Shown one piece after another: positions 49,353 through 61,063 of a stretch of 64,000 bases of DNA. This stretch comes from Ulota crispa. Its lineage: Eukaryota; Streptophyta; Bryopsida; Orthotrichales; Orthotrichaceae. Under the pieces are notes generated by a model that was given only the letters and a program-made list of their open reading frames with translations, was not told the DNA's origin and did not search any database. A program made the position numbers and the translations under genes. Position 1 is the stretch's first letter. Each line of letters begins with the position of its first letter. The stretch spans positions 19,874,539 through 19,938,538 of the forward strand of contig OY987248.1 of the NCBI GenBank assembly GCA_963920765.1, in the 5' to 3' direction.

Positions 49353-49760
49353 GGGAATTGATATGCGTACCACACCTTCTTGACTATCCCACCACACCCT
49401 GGGGTAAATTTTAGATTTCTACCATCAAAAATCTGAATTTGAGAACTTGGAATTCAAATTTGGAATCAGAGACCATGATTTTATCTAGAATCACACAAAA
49501 AAAAATCTAATTGAACAACACCCAATGGAAAAGCTTATCTTTTTTATAAACAAAAAATAAAAGTAATACTTTTCCCCCAAGCCAAGCTTTTTCATTGGGT
49601 GCTGTTCAATTACAACATTTTTTTATAGTTCTAGACAAAATCCAAGTCTCTAAGTACAAATCTGAATTCCAAATTCTCAAATTCAGATTATTGATGGTAG
49701 AAATCTAAAATTTACCCCTGGGTGTGGTGGGATAGTCAAGAAGGTGTGGTATGCATAAAT
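49353..49760. mobile_element. Foldback element with GGGAATTG-type ends
   Basis: Left end GGGAATTGATATGCGTACCA, right end GGTGTGGTATGCATAAATT. Arms carry ATAGTCAAGAAGGTGTGG and its complement, and the centre lies near 49560. Related to 33083-33497 in the segments TTTCATTGGGTG and GTTCAATT. Confidence 0.75.
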
Positions 49761-50033
49761 TATGCAATATTATGACAATATAAGCAATATATAGATTTGA
49801 ACTCTACAAGCTAAGTTAACAATCTACAAAATAATGAATGATGAATGAAACAAAACTTTACCCAGTCAATAAACATTTCAGGAACTTCAAGAAAAATAGT
49901 AAAGATAGCGACAAAAACGAAGACTGCTTTCAATTGTTGAGTAATACATGTAATCTTTAGGAGATACTATTATTTGCTATGATATTTAAGATGGCATGTT
50001 ATTCTAGTTTTTGTGCCTATGGATTAAGTTATA

Positions 50034-50339
50034 GGGAAAATTTCATGGATACCCCTGAAATTTGCAATATTTTCATAGATATCCCTGCTTTTTCAAAAAT
50101 ATCACAAATATTCTTGGACCAAAAATATTAGGTGTTTGTTTTGTTGTGCATGTCACTTCCCTTCTTCTTTTGTACACATGCATAATAAGAAAGCAGTAGT
50201 GTGCCCACAAAAGGAGAAGGAAGTGACATGCATAACAAAACAAACGCCTAAAAATTTTGGTCCAAAGGTATTTGTGATATTTTTGAAAAAGTAGGGGTTT
50301 CTATGGAACAAACTTCAAGGGTATCCATGAAATTTTCCC
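50034..50339. mobile_element. MITE with long inverted repeats, GGGAAAATTTCATGG ends
   Basis: Ends GGGAAAATTTCATGGATACC and GGTATCCATGAAATTTTCCC are perfect complements. The two arms remain paired almost to the centre (GAAGGAAGTGACATGCATAA against TGTGCATGTCACTTCCCTTC). The size is 306 bp, with no coding content. Confidence 0.85.
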
Positions 50340-50380
50340 TAAATTGTAGTAGTGCAACAAAATCAATCAATTATTGTTAA

Positions 50381-50740
50381 CCCCTAAACGTCCAAGAGGA
50401 CAAAAACTGTCCTTTGACTCTGAAAAAAGATTTTGTAGCCTAGAGAAAAACTATTTTTCATGTGATTTTTATCTAGAAGTGATCATAAACACAGTGCATC
50501 ATGGAAGGCAAAAAAATTATCAAATACATTCATATTTTTAGATACCCCAAGTTCTAAGAAAATTCGAAAGCATGGTATTAGGTCCCAAGCTGCCCTTATT
50601 GCAATATTCATGGGATTGGTGCAAGCTTGCACTGTTGACTTTTCCAACTTTTTGAAGCATAACTACTGGTGCCCATGTGCAAAAACATTGTAAACTGCTA
50701 TACGCAGGGCAGGTCACAGTGACCTATCCGTCTTTTAAGA
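50381..50740. mobile_element. TTAA-family element, 360 bp
   Basis: TTAA (50377-50380) then CCCCTAAACGTCCAAGAGG. Its right end is followed by TTAA (50741-50744) that also serves as the left flank of the next element. Homologous to 21100-21464 in reverse. Confidence 0.7.
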
Positions 50741-50744
50741 TTAA

Positions 50745-51694
50745 CCTCTAAAGGACCAAGTGGCTGTTCAACAACCACTTGAGAACTTGGGTAGGGTCAT
50801 ATGGAGTCAATTTTTATTGGATGTTCTTAAAATTGTTACACAAGGTGCAAATATGCATCTCCCAAGTGGAAATCTAAAATTTTCCCCAATTGGATGCACG
50901 GTTCAAAAGTTATGTTGCCCAAAAGAAATTGGGCAGTTTGGGCAATTTGAGAATCTTTGGAGAATCTTTTGCTAAAACTCTCGTCAACTTTTGAAATTTG
51001 GCAAATATGTAACCGAAAAAACATGGTGTACAATTGTCAAAAAAAAAAAGAAAAAAAAAAAGAGCTCTCACATCACATTTTGAAGGGAGTCAAACTTTGT
51101 TAACTGTTCGGGCAGTTTCAAGAAAAAAAAATCCTCTAACTTCAAGCCCTATTATCTTTCAATTTATAAATCCAAAGCTCTTGAAACTTTTTTCACATAC
51201 TCCAAATGTTTGTCTCCAACTTTTCACCTTTTGGATTTCAAATAGAAGATTTTCACATTGCACAAGAAATTATGAAAAAATGACTATTGTATTGCCAATT
51301 CACTAAACCTCCTTGCATTGGAGGGCGATTTAGGATAAGCTAAACTCAATATCTACATGTGAAATTTTTTGTGAGTGAATCTAACATCATATACTTGTGA
51401 ATGGTCAAAAAGCTCAACTTTGTGTAGAGAAAAAATTTTACTCTAGGAAGGCTCAAAGTTTGTTGACCTTGTTTTGCAAGAATGAAAAAAAGTTGTTTTT
51501 CTCACTTCAAACATTATAAACCTACAATCCACACGGTCAAATAGGCTGAATTTTTTTGCACACGTTGGTTTATTGGTTTTACAAACTTTTGTACAATTGA
51601 GAAAAAAAGTTCTTATTTTTTATTTTGGGCAATGCACTAAAAGTTGGCAGTTTTTGAGAATTTTTCTCAAAAAACACCCTTGGTCCTTTAGGGG
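50745..51694. mobile_element. TTAA-family element, 950 bp
   Basis: Ends CCTCTAAAGGACCAAGTGG and CCTTGGTCCTTTAGGGG, flanked by TTAA (50741-50744 and 51695-51698). It is the longest uninterrupted member. Part of the interior (51330-51600) resembles 63780-63990. Confidence 0.85.
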
Positions 51695-51698
51695 TTAA

Positions 51699-52573
51699 AG
51701 CCTAAGGATATCTGCTTCAAATTTAACTCTCAATGTAAAAAATGAAGCTAGCTCCATCACTACCACTACCACATCATACCAAGAACCAACTATAAATACT
51801 CTCCAATTTATGGCTACGTAGATCTCATATTTATACTTGCACAAATCCAAAATCTTTTTTGACTTCTAACAAAAGCGTTTGGGAAAAAGTAAGAACAACT
51901 TGAAAAGGGGTTCACTATTCATGTGAATCCTCCTTTTAAAACACGAGAGGGGGTTTGCTTTGCCACTTCACTCATTTCAAACCTACTTTCTAAAATGACA
52001 AGATTATGTTACTTAAATATGGAGACATGGTGAGGAAAGAATATAAGATAAACCCTTTAAATCACTGTTCCAACCTCTCGTCTAGCGCGCAATGGTACAG
52101 ATGCTCCAACACGAGTGTACAAAAGTAAGCACCTAACGAAATATTTGATCAAATTGAAGTTATTCCAACAAACTGTAGTACTAATAGGTATCATTGGTAG
52201 TCAGGATTTCTTAGTCAACAGGTTTCTCTACCAAAATGAACACCAGCCATTGTCACGGTTTTGGGTCCAAGATTCAGTCGGTGTTCAATAGAAGCTTTTG
52301 GCAACTCCATTGGGTCCAAATAACAGTTCTGCAAAAGACTCCATTTCTCAAGGAATACTCCACTTTGATGGAAACTCCAGTTATCTTGTTGAACAAAGCC
52401 GAGGAGCAAAAAAAACAGGTTTACTGAACACACATGTATTTCAGAGCAGTAATACAAACTCTGTAAAAGAATGTCAGGGAGTTTGCACCTTACTTTGAGA
52501 ATCCCAAAGAATTAAAGGTGATATAACAAGCGATTGAGAAAAGCTGGCACATGTGTCATGTTCATTTTCGACA
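51699..52573. other. Intergenic stretch and presumed 3' UTR of ORC4
   Basis: From about 52100 the composition resembles the ORC4 gene, and the last few hundred bases before 52574 are likely its 3' UTR. Open frames there have no recognisable motif. 51699-52100 shows nothing. Confidence 0.4.
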
Positions 52574-55500
52574 CTACTTGAATGTCGTGTGCTCAAACCA
52601 TTGCCGAAGAATGACCTGCATAAAAAACAACTTATTTTCAATACCATGAAGTCTCTTAAACTAAATAACCAAAGAACACATAATTCAAATGCAACAAATT
52701 TACGCAGAGACACGAGCATTGGTAACATTGACACGTGGGCAATGGCAAAAGAAACATTACTGGGCAAACGGGATTGGTGTTGAGGCCTTCATGGAGCTCA
52801 AGATTGTCAATCTGAAGTTGCACAGGCCGGAATTCAATGGCGTCACTACGACCCCTAAAGTCCGAATAAACAATCAATTCTCTCTCCAACAAATGCTCAA
52901 AAGCCTAAACAGGTCCCCACGGCAACGTCATTAGCAAAGTAACTAATATTCAACGCAGAATAATGCGATTTAATTATGCCTGTGAAAGTGCAGATTATCC
53001 ATTTCAGATGAGTAGGTATAGATAAAAAAATGTTACCCGCAAGGCAATTTCACGAGAATAATGATCACTTGTTTTATGAGTTTCTTGGAGGTACTGGTAT
53101 TCTGCAACACCCCAACCATCTCCACAATTTAGTGATCCCAACGAAATTAGAGAATGGTTCAAAATAGTTACACAAGGATGGACAGGTTTAAGACCAGAAA
53201 ACTGTGCACAATGGGTTAAGTATTACCTTGAAAAACGATGGTAAAATTGTATGTGTCTTGTTCTTTGCTTTCCAATCTCTTCATGCATACGAGCAAGTAG
53301 AGCTCCAGAACTGATAAACCTATTCACAAAAAGTGCTGCTTTCATAAGTAGGTTCTGAAATCGCAGTAAAATGGGGGAAGGGGGTAAAGAGAGTTAATGT
53401 TACAGATACCTTTTAAAGCTTCACGCTTGAATTGAGGGTGAAGGGAAGAGCTGGCAGCCTTGAAATCAGCAACTGTAAGTAGTCCTTTCCCTTGATCAAG
53501 GTTGCAAATCGCTCTCAGCCTGCAAAACGTGGGACTAAATGAGAAACCCATCACCTATAAAAGCATGCTGAAAAATCGTTATTCCACTACACTTCTCGTC
53601 TAGCTGATTTTGATTTTTGTTTTAGCATGTTAGTTTAATCATCAATAGTAATACAGCCATCTGACCACCAAAATTCAAGCAAAAATACTTACGCAAGGTC
53701 TAAGATACGGTGAGGACTGGGATCTAAGTGAATGAGGTGGCAGATGACGTCTTGCATGCTTGCCTCTAATACTTTCTGTGTCGGTGTTAAGAGAAAATGA
53801 AGGCCAAAGTAAACACACAGAGCACAAAAAAAGACAGAAGAGCGAACAGAATTTTAAGAAGTGAAAGCAGGCCACCATGTAAAGAGAGGGATTGCAAACA
53901 AGCCATAGAATAGGCAAGTAAAAAAACTTTAAAAGTCACGCATTAAAGGTAGGATACTGTAGTGTTTTCGTTCCAAGTTGAAAGAAAGGTGGAGATACCA
54001 AGAGATCCATCGGTAGGCAACATTAATACGTCATGAAGCATCCTGCACAGCAAAATGCCAAAGCTGTTAAGTGACAAAATAACTACACATCACGTCACTC
54101 TGCTTGCCAATTTCAAACAAATTACTTGAGTATCGATCAAGAGCAGTAGATTTACCGACACGCATCTCCTGATGAAGGGGGAGAAAAGAGCAGCTTGCGA
54201 TTGGAGAAGCGTGACCTCACCCTCTTTTCCAGGAGTTCGTCTGCATCCTAGACCACATTCGCACGTGGCGTATAAGCTCTCACTTGGAACAAAAACGCTA
54301 CATTTACAGCTTTATCCTCTTCAGTGAGCAATCTACTAAAACAACCAATATCCAGAAAACCATGAAAAATCCAAGAGTAATTGCCACTTACAAGGCGGCA
54401 ACTTAGTCCCACAACAGCTGCCTGTGTCGAGGTTGATTGCATAGCATCCAGGAGATTGTACAGTAGTCTCTGTTTTGGCCTCTGAGATCCAGAATAATAG
54501 TCATATAATCCAGTCACTCATATCCCTCTTATAACTTGGTACCAGAATACTTTACAATTGGGAGAAGACATAGGCAATCACCTGAGCAAAGAGATCAAAC
54601 TCCTCCAGTATAAAGACCACAGATTTATGTGATAATGCAGACTCCCTATAATACAAGTAGTGAAGGTCAAGTTCAAAATCTCACTAATAATTGACAATCA
54701 GCAGAATTACGGATCGACAAAATTTGTCAAAAAAGGAAATCATGCTGGAGCAGTTATTTTCGGAAGCCAACATACAAGACTTGTTATCCTCAGTAAACTG
54801 TCTGTATCCTTGACTAGAACACTCTAGCAGGGTTATGTACCGTTATAAAATCTCTACCCAAGTGAACCTTCTGCTTCATACTACCGACACACGCCTCACT
54901 GGCAGTGACGAAACAACCAAAGCAAGAGTAGGGGTTCTCACTTAAGCATGATGATCAAGAATTTCAAGTTGTCGTCAAACGCAGCCTGATCCACACAAAC
55001 TCAACAGGTAAGTTCCTTGAATAGCTCTCTTAGATAGAACAAGAACATCAATATCATAAAAGAAACATTTATGAAACCAACCCTGGAGATCTTACCGTTC
55101 TGGAAAACACAAGATGGTGTTCCATGCACAGTTGCTCCGAGATTGCCTGCACTGCAACAGAGGACAGACTCAATTACCTAAAACTCACTCGCATTTGTAC
55201 ATGGTAAGCGAGACAGCAAGACAAACTTTAAATGATTGCATAAAATTTCAGAACATGGTTTCTTCGCCAGGCAATGTCTGAAAATGGACCAAAGCCAAGA
55301 GTGTGGCGGCGAGAGAGAATTGATGCACAAATCATTAAAAGTCTAACTTCAACATGTCAAGATGATTACAATGAAAACGAGTGTAGAAAACCAGGAAGAT
55401 TAGGCGGGCTTACCTTCAAGGCACACCTATCATCAGCATGTAGGAGTCCATGGAGTCTAACCTGCACATACCAACATCAGTAATAAACTTCTGACAATAC

Positions 55501-56379
55501 TTAAACGACAGAATTATTAAAGCTTGTTACGAACTCGTTCCATAATTGACCAGTGTAAAGATGCAAACCCTAAATGGCTACGGTTTCAAGCCTTACCACA
55601 GAGACTCTTTCGGGAAATTTTAGTTGAAGTTGTGCCAGTACTCGCTCGGTAACCTGGTAATCAAGAGCTCAGAAGTATCATCAATCTGTCTAGAAACCAA
55701 GTGCATATACAAAATCTCAATAATTCAGGTTTTTGGAATCTAATCACTGAGCAGTAGTAGTAGTACCATGGTCTTGCCACTGCCGCGAGGTCCAAGTAGC
55801 AATACCGAGTTGTTTGATCCATTTTCAATAGTCCCGACCAGGCAAGCTTCCAAATCCCTGCAACGGAACCATAAAACAAATCAATTCACCGACCTCGCAA
55901 CATATTAAAGAGGTTTCTGATGCTCCACAATGAAACTGTTCTATGTAACCTCGGCCCTTAAACTCTATATTAATTACAAAATTACAACTTCTTAGAATGT
56001 GAAGCTATATCTTTAATGAATTCAACAACTGCGTGTTCTGCATTGATAAACGTCGGATAAATCCTCTCAAAACCAGAGAACCGAATTGCATCGCAGAAGA
56101 AAAAGCAAGAGTACTCAAATACAAGAAATGCAGGTGAAATAAAACTCCAGCAAAATTCATGCGACTCGCACATTCTAAGCTAAAGAATCAAGCCATACAC
56201 CGATCGTTTGCTCATCAAACTTTTGAGATACCCTAGAACTGGACCACATACCTGCAATTCTTTTCCACGTCCGGAAGAATGAACGGCATGGAACCACCCC
56301 CTCCTTTGTCCCAAGAGGCAGCACACAACCTCCTCCGTAGAAACGATACCGCTTCTTCCACCTCCTCTTCGCACACCAT
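52574..56379 (-). CDS. ORC4: ORC4, origin recognition complex subunit 4
   Basis: Sixteen exons join in phase to 425 codons plus stop: 56252-56379, 55767-55857, 55597-55653, 55414-55461, 55096-55146, 54942-54985, 54582-54645, 54392-54481, 54156-54247, 53958-54042, 53693-53775, 53410-53519, 53227-53310, 53037-53101, 52761-52904, 52574-52615. The start ATG at 56379 is preceded by an in-frame TGA. Residues about 60-70 hold the Walker A loop GPRGSGKT. VVFILEEFDLFAQ is the Walker B region, with E where many ATPases have D. Further ORC4 blocks: EQLCMEHHLVFSR, LLEKRVRSRFSNRKLLF, a WNEN segment, and the winged-helix part AFEHLLERELIVYSD to EFRPVQL. It ends QWFEHTTFK. Known role: an AAA+ subunit of the complex that marks replication origins. 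Length fits plant ORC4 (about 417 aa). Confidence 0.94.
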
Positions 56380-57326
56380 GATGGATCAATTCCTTATGCT
56401 TGCCACTGTGACCCTTGCGATGTTCAGAACTTGCTTCAGCCAGACCCAACTAAACTAAACAGCTTCAACCAGAGCTTTCCACGTGCCTGACAAAAACGAG
56501 CCACACTTAAACCTTGGTAACCTGAAAATTCTAGCAGGGAAAGAGAAACAATCATTTGACCTAAAGTGCATGTGATCTTAATTGATCTTGAACTTGACCT
56601 AAAATGTAAAATGCGTGTGATCTAATGGATCCTGAACTTGACCTAAAATGAATGTGATCTAATTGATCTTGAGCTTGGTCTCAAACGCGTGTGATCTATT
56701 TGATCCTGAACTTGACCTAAAATGTAAAATGCTTGTGATCTAATTGATCCTGACGGGCAGGAGCGAATGTGAAACCCTACAGGGTTGGGACGTGGGATAC
56801 AGTGTCAACCGCCTCTTCCTGTTGTACAATAGGCTGTCTTTACGGAAATCTGAAAGTGCAGTGGAGTAGGGGAAAATGTAATTTACTTACCGCATGTCAT
56901 GTTGGCAGACTGCTTGCTCAAAAAACGCCTCTACCTCCGCACTCTTGTTGCAAAAAGCACTGACAAAGTGCTTGTTTAACAAAACCTGGAAATCACCAAC
57001 TAAACCCCTAAATTCTGAACTTGCATGCACAAACACTATCAAGCGGTGAAAGAGAGACTCCCACAAACCATCTGCTACACCAAAACATGTTAAAAAAAAC
57101 GAGATCCAGTTTCATATTTTCAAAAGCACAAACTCTGGAGTTTTCCAAACATTCGTGTGCACGAAGCGAGAGAGTGTCTCTTCCCCGCCGAGCAAGGGCA
57201 ACCCTAAAACTTAAAACCCCTGGCTCTCATTGGAAGTGCTAGTTCTAATTCAGTGATCCCACGTGTGAATTCTCATAATCCTCAGTGACAGTGCAAGGTA
57301 AGGTAGGAGGCTCGAAAAGCGATCCT
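56380..57326. other. ORC4 upstream region with a minisatellite
   Basis: 56555-56755 is a tandem array of about five imperfect units of 40-50 bp built on GTGATCTAATTGATCCTGAA and CTTGACCTAAAATG. The rest is presumed promoter of ORC4; plus-strand open frames at 56769-57242 show no known motif. Confidence 0.6.
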
Positions 57327-57330
57327 TTAA

Positions 57331-57919
57331 CCCCTAAAGGACCAACTGTCCCCTCGGCAGAGAAATGGATTTCGGGCATGTATCTACAGCTAATTTATTT
57401 TTTGTGATTTTTTGAAACTTTTATTGAAGGTGTGGAATTCAAACACCTATGTAGGTATTTATTTTTTTTCTTCATTTTGACATTTACTGAAAAAGTCAAA
57501 AATGAATTTTCAAAAATGGGCGAGATCGGGCAGCCCAAAAACTTTTTTTAAAATTGTATTTAAAAAAAAAATCACACCTACCCGCAAACAAAAACTTCTC
57601 ATAACTTTCATCTCATTAATGAAAAATGAATGATTCAAAGCTCCCTAGTAAGTCTAAACAACCTATTTCATTTATTTATTTATTTTTAAATGAAATTTTT
57701 AAAAAAGTGTTTGGGATGCCCGATCTCACCCGTTTTTGAGAAATTCATTTTTAACTTCTTCAATAAACGTCAAAATGAAGAAAGAATTAGATATCCATGT
57801 AAATCTTTGAATTCCCCATCATCCATAAAATTTTCAAAAAATCACGCAAAGTAATTTAGCCATAGGTACATGCCTGAAATCCCATTTGTCCTCCAAAAGG
57901 GGGTTTGGTCCTTTAGGGG
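57331..57919. mobile_element. TTAA-family foldback element, 589 bp
   Basis: Flanked by TTAA (57327-57330 and 57920-57923). Ends CCCCTAAAGGACCAACTG and TTTGGTCCTTTAGGGG. Long inverted arms (TTCATTTTGACATTTACTGA against TCAATAAACGTCAAAATGAA), with part of the left inner arm deleted. Confidence 0.85.
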
Positions 57920-57923
57920 TTAA

Positions 57924-58318
57924 GAGCTAATCTGCTTTTTCATGGTCTTCTCTAGATTGGAAGATTTTTGTGTAGTTTACAAACAAAGAGAAATGGATGC
58001 TAAATGTAACCCAATTTTTTTCATGTTTTTTGAGGCATTATTGAATTGTTGATGAATTTTCAAAGTTTTTGTAGTAGGTACCTATTTAGGATTCTAGGTT
58101 CTCCATAAACGGTCCTCATGTAATGTATAAAGAGATTAGGCGAATTCCAAACTTGTGATTGGCTCTTGTAATAAAAGACAGCTTTTCTTTTAAGACTAAA
58201 AAGGGTCCATTCAAAAACCACCTCATATCCATTCTTGGGCTGCTTATGGAACTAATTAACTAACAGGATCACTTTTTGAGCCTCCTACCTTAGTGGGAGG
58301 AGGTTTAGGATTGAAATA
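57924..58318 (-). repeat. Dispersed repeat, reverse copy
   Basis: Reverse complement of 35265-35516 and of 20427-21095 without its MITE. It abuts a TTAA-family element on the same side as those copies. No gene is supported. Confidence 0.55.
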
Positions 58319-58724
58319 GGGAATTGCTAAATCCACCACATTTTTTCTAAATCCACCCAATTGTAATATGTTTAAGTATTTCATTAAAAAAAAAGGGTAA
58401 ATTTCTTATTTATTGGATGATCATTTAATGATGATGGTAAACATGTTTATTCTAGGATTGTATACATTCTAAATTATGCTCTAAGTTATGACAGTTAAGT
58501 CAAATAAAATAAAGAAGGAGGTGAAGAGTAGACATAGAGAAAGAAAGAAGCAAAGGAATAGTGGATAAACTAAAGAAAACAAAAAAGGAATGGTGGAATA
58601 CATTTGTCATCATCATCAAATGGTTATTCAACAAATTAAAAAATCCCTTTTTTGTATAAGAAATTCCTAAATATGGTGCAATGTGGTGGATTTAGCAAAA
58701 AGTGTGGTGGATTTAGCAATTTCC
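58319..58724. mobile_element. Foldback MITE ending GGAATTGCTAAATCCACCAC
   Basis: Left end GGGAATTGCTAAATCCACCA; right end GTGGTGGATTTAGCAATTTC. The motif CTAAATCCACC is repeated just inside both ends. The first bases match the ends of 33083 and 49353, suggesting one superfamily. Confidence 0.75.
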
Positions 58725-60336
58725 TTGAAATATAGGTGGTTTTTGGAAGTTTGAATTGAGTGCTAATAGATGGTCCAATTGGATCTTTCTAGTTATATAT
58801 GTTCAAAAGCTTAAAATTGTTTACATTAGGGGTAGTCACACCTTCTTCACCCCATTCTCAATCTTCATAGAATGGGGCTGTGACACTCTCTCCTTGATTT
58901 GGGGAGGCCCATTCTTTAAAGATTGAGAAGTGTTCCTCTTCACCTCTAGACGGGAAGAATAGACGTGAAGAAGATTTAGCATGTGAAATTTTTACCTATG
59001 CATGTTCTTTTTTCATCTTGCTCTTTGTGCTTTCACCCTCCTTATAGGTTGAAGACTTTGGTTGAGTGTGTGAATGCAACTTGATTTCTTATTGCATACC
59101 ATTTAATAGGTAATCTCATTTTCCATTCTCCACCACCCCCAAAAGGAGGGTTGCACCTCTTTTTTGTGGAGAAATGTTTCCGCTAACCCCTATTTCCACT
59201 TCACAACTCTTTTTCTTCATAAAAGTTTCATTCTTAGAGAAGGTGTGACTATTGTACTCCTAATGTCTGAGAAGATGCACCTTGTTGATGGTTTTTCATT
59301 TATATAAAAATCTCAAAACATGTTTTTGCCATACCATGTTTTGTTGCACTATTACTACTAATTGGTTTAAGCAGCTAAAAGAATTGCACAATGTTCATTG
59401 TTTTTGTAGCTGTAACAAAAAATGATATACAAGGAAACCTCTCTTATTGTAAATTCCATCTTTGCATAATTAACTATAGTTCTTAAATCCCATACTCCTT
59501 ATGTGCATAAAGTGTGTTGTTAGTTGTTTGAAATAGAAGGCAGTCAACCATCACTATTTTTTTTAGATGAGCCACTTATACATCATGCGCATGAAATAAA
59601 TAACTTATGATGCTTCATCTCTTTGTGTGCATATCCCTTAAAATAACTCCCCACCCTTCCCATGCAGTAAGAGAGGTTTCATTTTAGATCTTGCTAATTT
59701 TAGCCATTTTTGTAAATATTGCAATTTTTGATGGTTGTTTATTTTGATATAATTAGGAATAAGAATTCACATTAGTTCCTTAGACTATGTATCAAATGGC
59801 TTTGTTGACATTTTTGTTTAAAAAGAGTGGTCTAGGTCAAGTTCAAAAGCTTTTTTTATGTGCACATGTAAATTAATGGTTGAGGTAAAAGTTTTTGTGC
59901 ATTAGAATCATTTCACATTCCATTTACTAAGCAAACCTTGACTAGGTTAGAGAATTGTGGTTAGCAAGGCCTTAGCATGAAGCAATGCATTCTATTTACA
60001 TAGTCAAATGTTTAGGTTTAGGTTTTCTTATAGACAAAAAGCTTCATAGAAGAATACATAACTAGAATTCAACACATGAGTACTCACAAAAGTTTGTCAA
60101 AAATGGTGATTTTCATGGACTTCATGCCTACTTAAAATTCATCAATCCTTGGATGTTTTGAGCTTGTATGTTGGGCAACTGCCTAATCTAATTGATCTTG
60201 TTGTGGGTTTGTAGAAGTGGATGTTGACCACAACACAATCATTTTGAAAAAAAATGCATAAAAGATCAAATATTGTCTAAAGTTAAATGTTAAATACTTA
60301 GTTCACTATTGTATCATGGACATACACCTACTTGTA
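58725..60336. other. Intergenic stretch, mostly unrecognisable
   Basis: A patch at 58830-59260 contains the near-inverted blocks CACACCTTCTTCACCCCATT and AGAATGGGGCTGTGACAC and may be a relic. No coding frame is convincing. No tandem repeat was seen. Confidence 0.35.
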
Positions 60337-60855
60337 CAGTGGGGGGACAAAAAGATTGGGAATGTGGAGTTGGGCAACAATCTTTGAATAGACTAAATTT
60401 TGTAGGATTTTTACCAAAAATTTATGCAGTTAAAAAAACATTTGAACTCAACAGTGTTAAGTTTGAAAATTTTAGCTTTTTAGTAGTAACACCATATTTG
60501 TTAATTTGGGAAAAACCATACATTTGGGACTTTCAAATTCTAAGGTGAAAGTTTGAGGTCTCCACAAACCTAGCTTGCAGCGTTTTTTTTGTACACATGT
60601 CCTCACCTGAGAGGAGGAATTTGCAAGGGAAAAAATCTTAGTGGCTCAAACTGAATATGATACCTTTGAATCTAGTTTAAGGTAACTTTTTGAGTTTAAG
60701 GTGGAGTACAAAGTGGGACACTTGTTTTTCCCAAATTAACAAATATGGTGTTTAGTGTTTTTACCTACTCTTGAGCTAAAAGTGAAAGTCGTACTTGGGA
60801 TCACTAGAGTTAGGTGTTGGACTAAAATATCCCAATCTTTTTGTCCCCCCTAGTG
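60337..60855. mobile_element. Tc1-like non-autonomous element, 519 bp
   Basis: Left end CAGTGGGGGGACAAAAAGAT after TA; right end ATCTTTTTGTCCCCCCTAGTG before TA. The terminal repeat of about 25 bp has two mismatches and recalls Tc1-type CAGTG ends. The interior itself is partly inverted (ACACCATATTTGTTAATTTG against AAATTAACAAATATGGTGT). No transposase frame. Confidence 0.8.
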
Positions 60856-61063
60856 TACGTTGGAGGACATCTCAACCTTTTCTTATACACTTTTTCATTG
60901 TTGAAAAAATTTCAATTTTTTCTATGAGATTTGAGTCATTTTATAGTTAAAATTTAAAAAACAATCCAAACTATGTGATTTAATTTTTTTGTATAATTGA
61001 TGATTTTAGAATTGCCCCATATAGGAACTAATCTATAAAAGACAATTGCGTAGATGCATGTAA

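Noticed and set aside
31906..51694. Retrotransposon coding sequence in the gene-free block
   Set aside because: No frame contains reverse transcriptase, integrase or gag-like motifs and none exceeds about 110 codons; every recognisable element has DNA-transposon-type ends.
53999..54042. Short form of the ORC4 exon ending at TCTTG|GTATCT
   Set aside because: It leaves phase 1 before an exon that must be read in phase 0. Using the donor ACA|GTATCC at 53957 keeps phase and adds the WNEN segment known from ORC4 proteins.
54156..54240. ORC4 exon starting after ATGCAG at 54240
   Set aside because: That acceptor breaks the frame (an in-frame TGA follows). The acceptor GTCTAG at 54248 preserves phase and gives DADELLEKRVRSRF as expected for the family.
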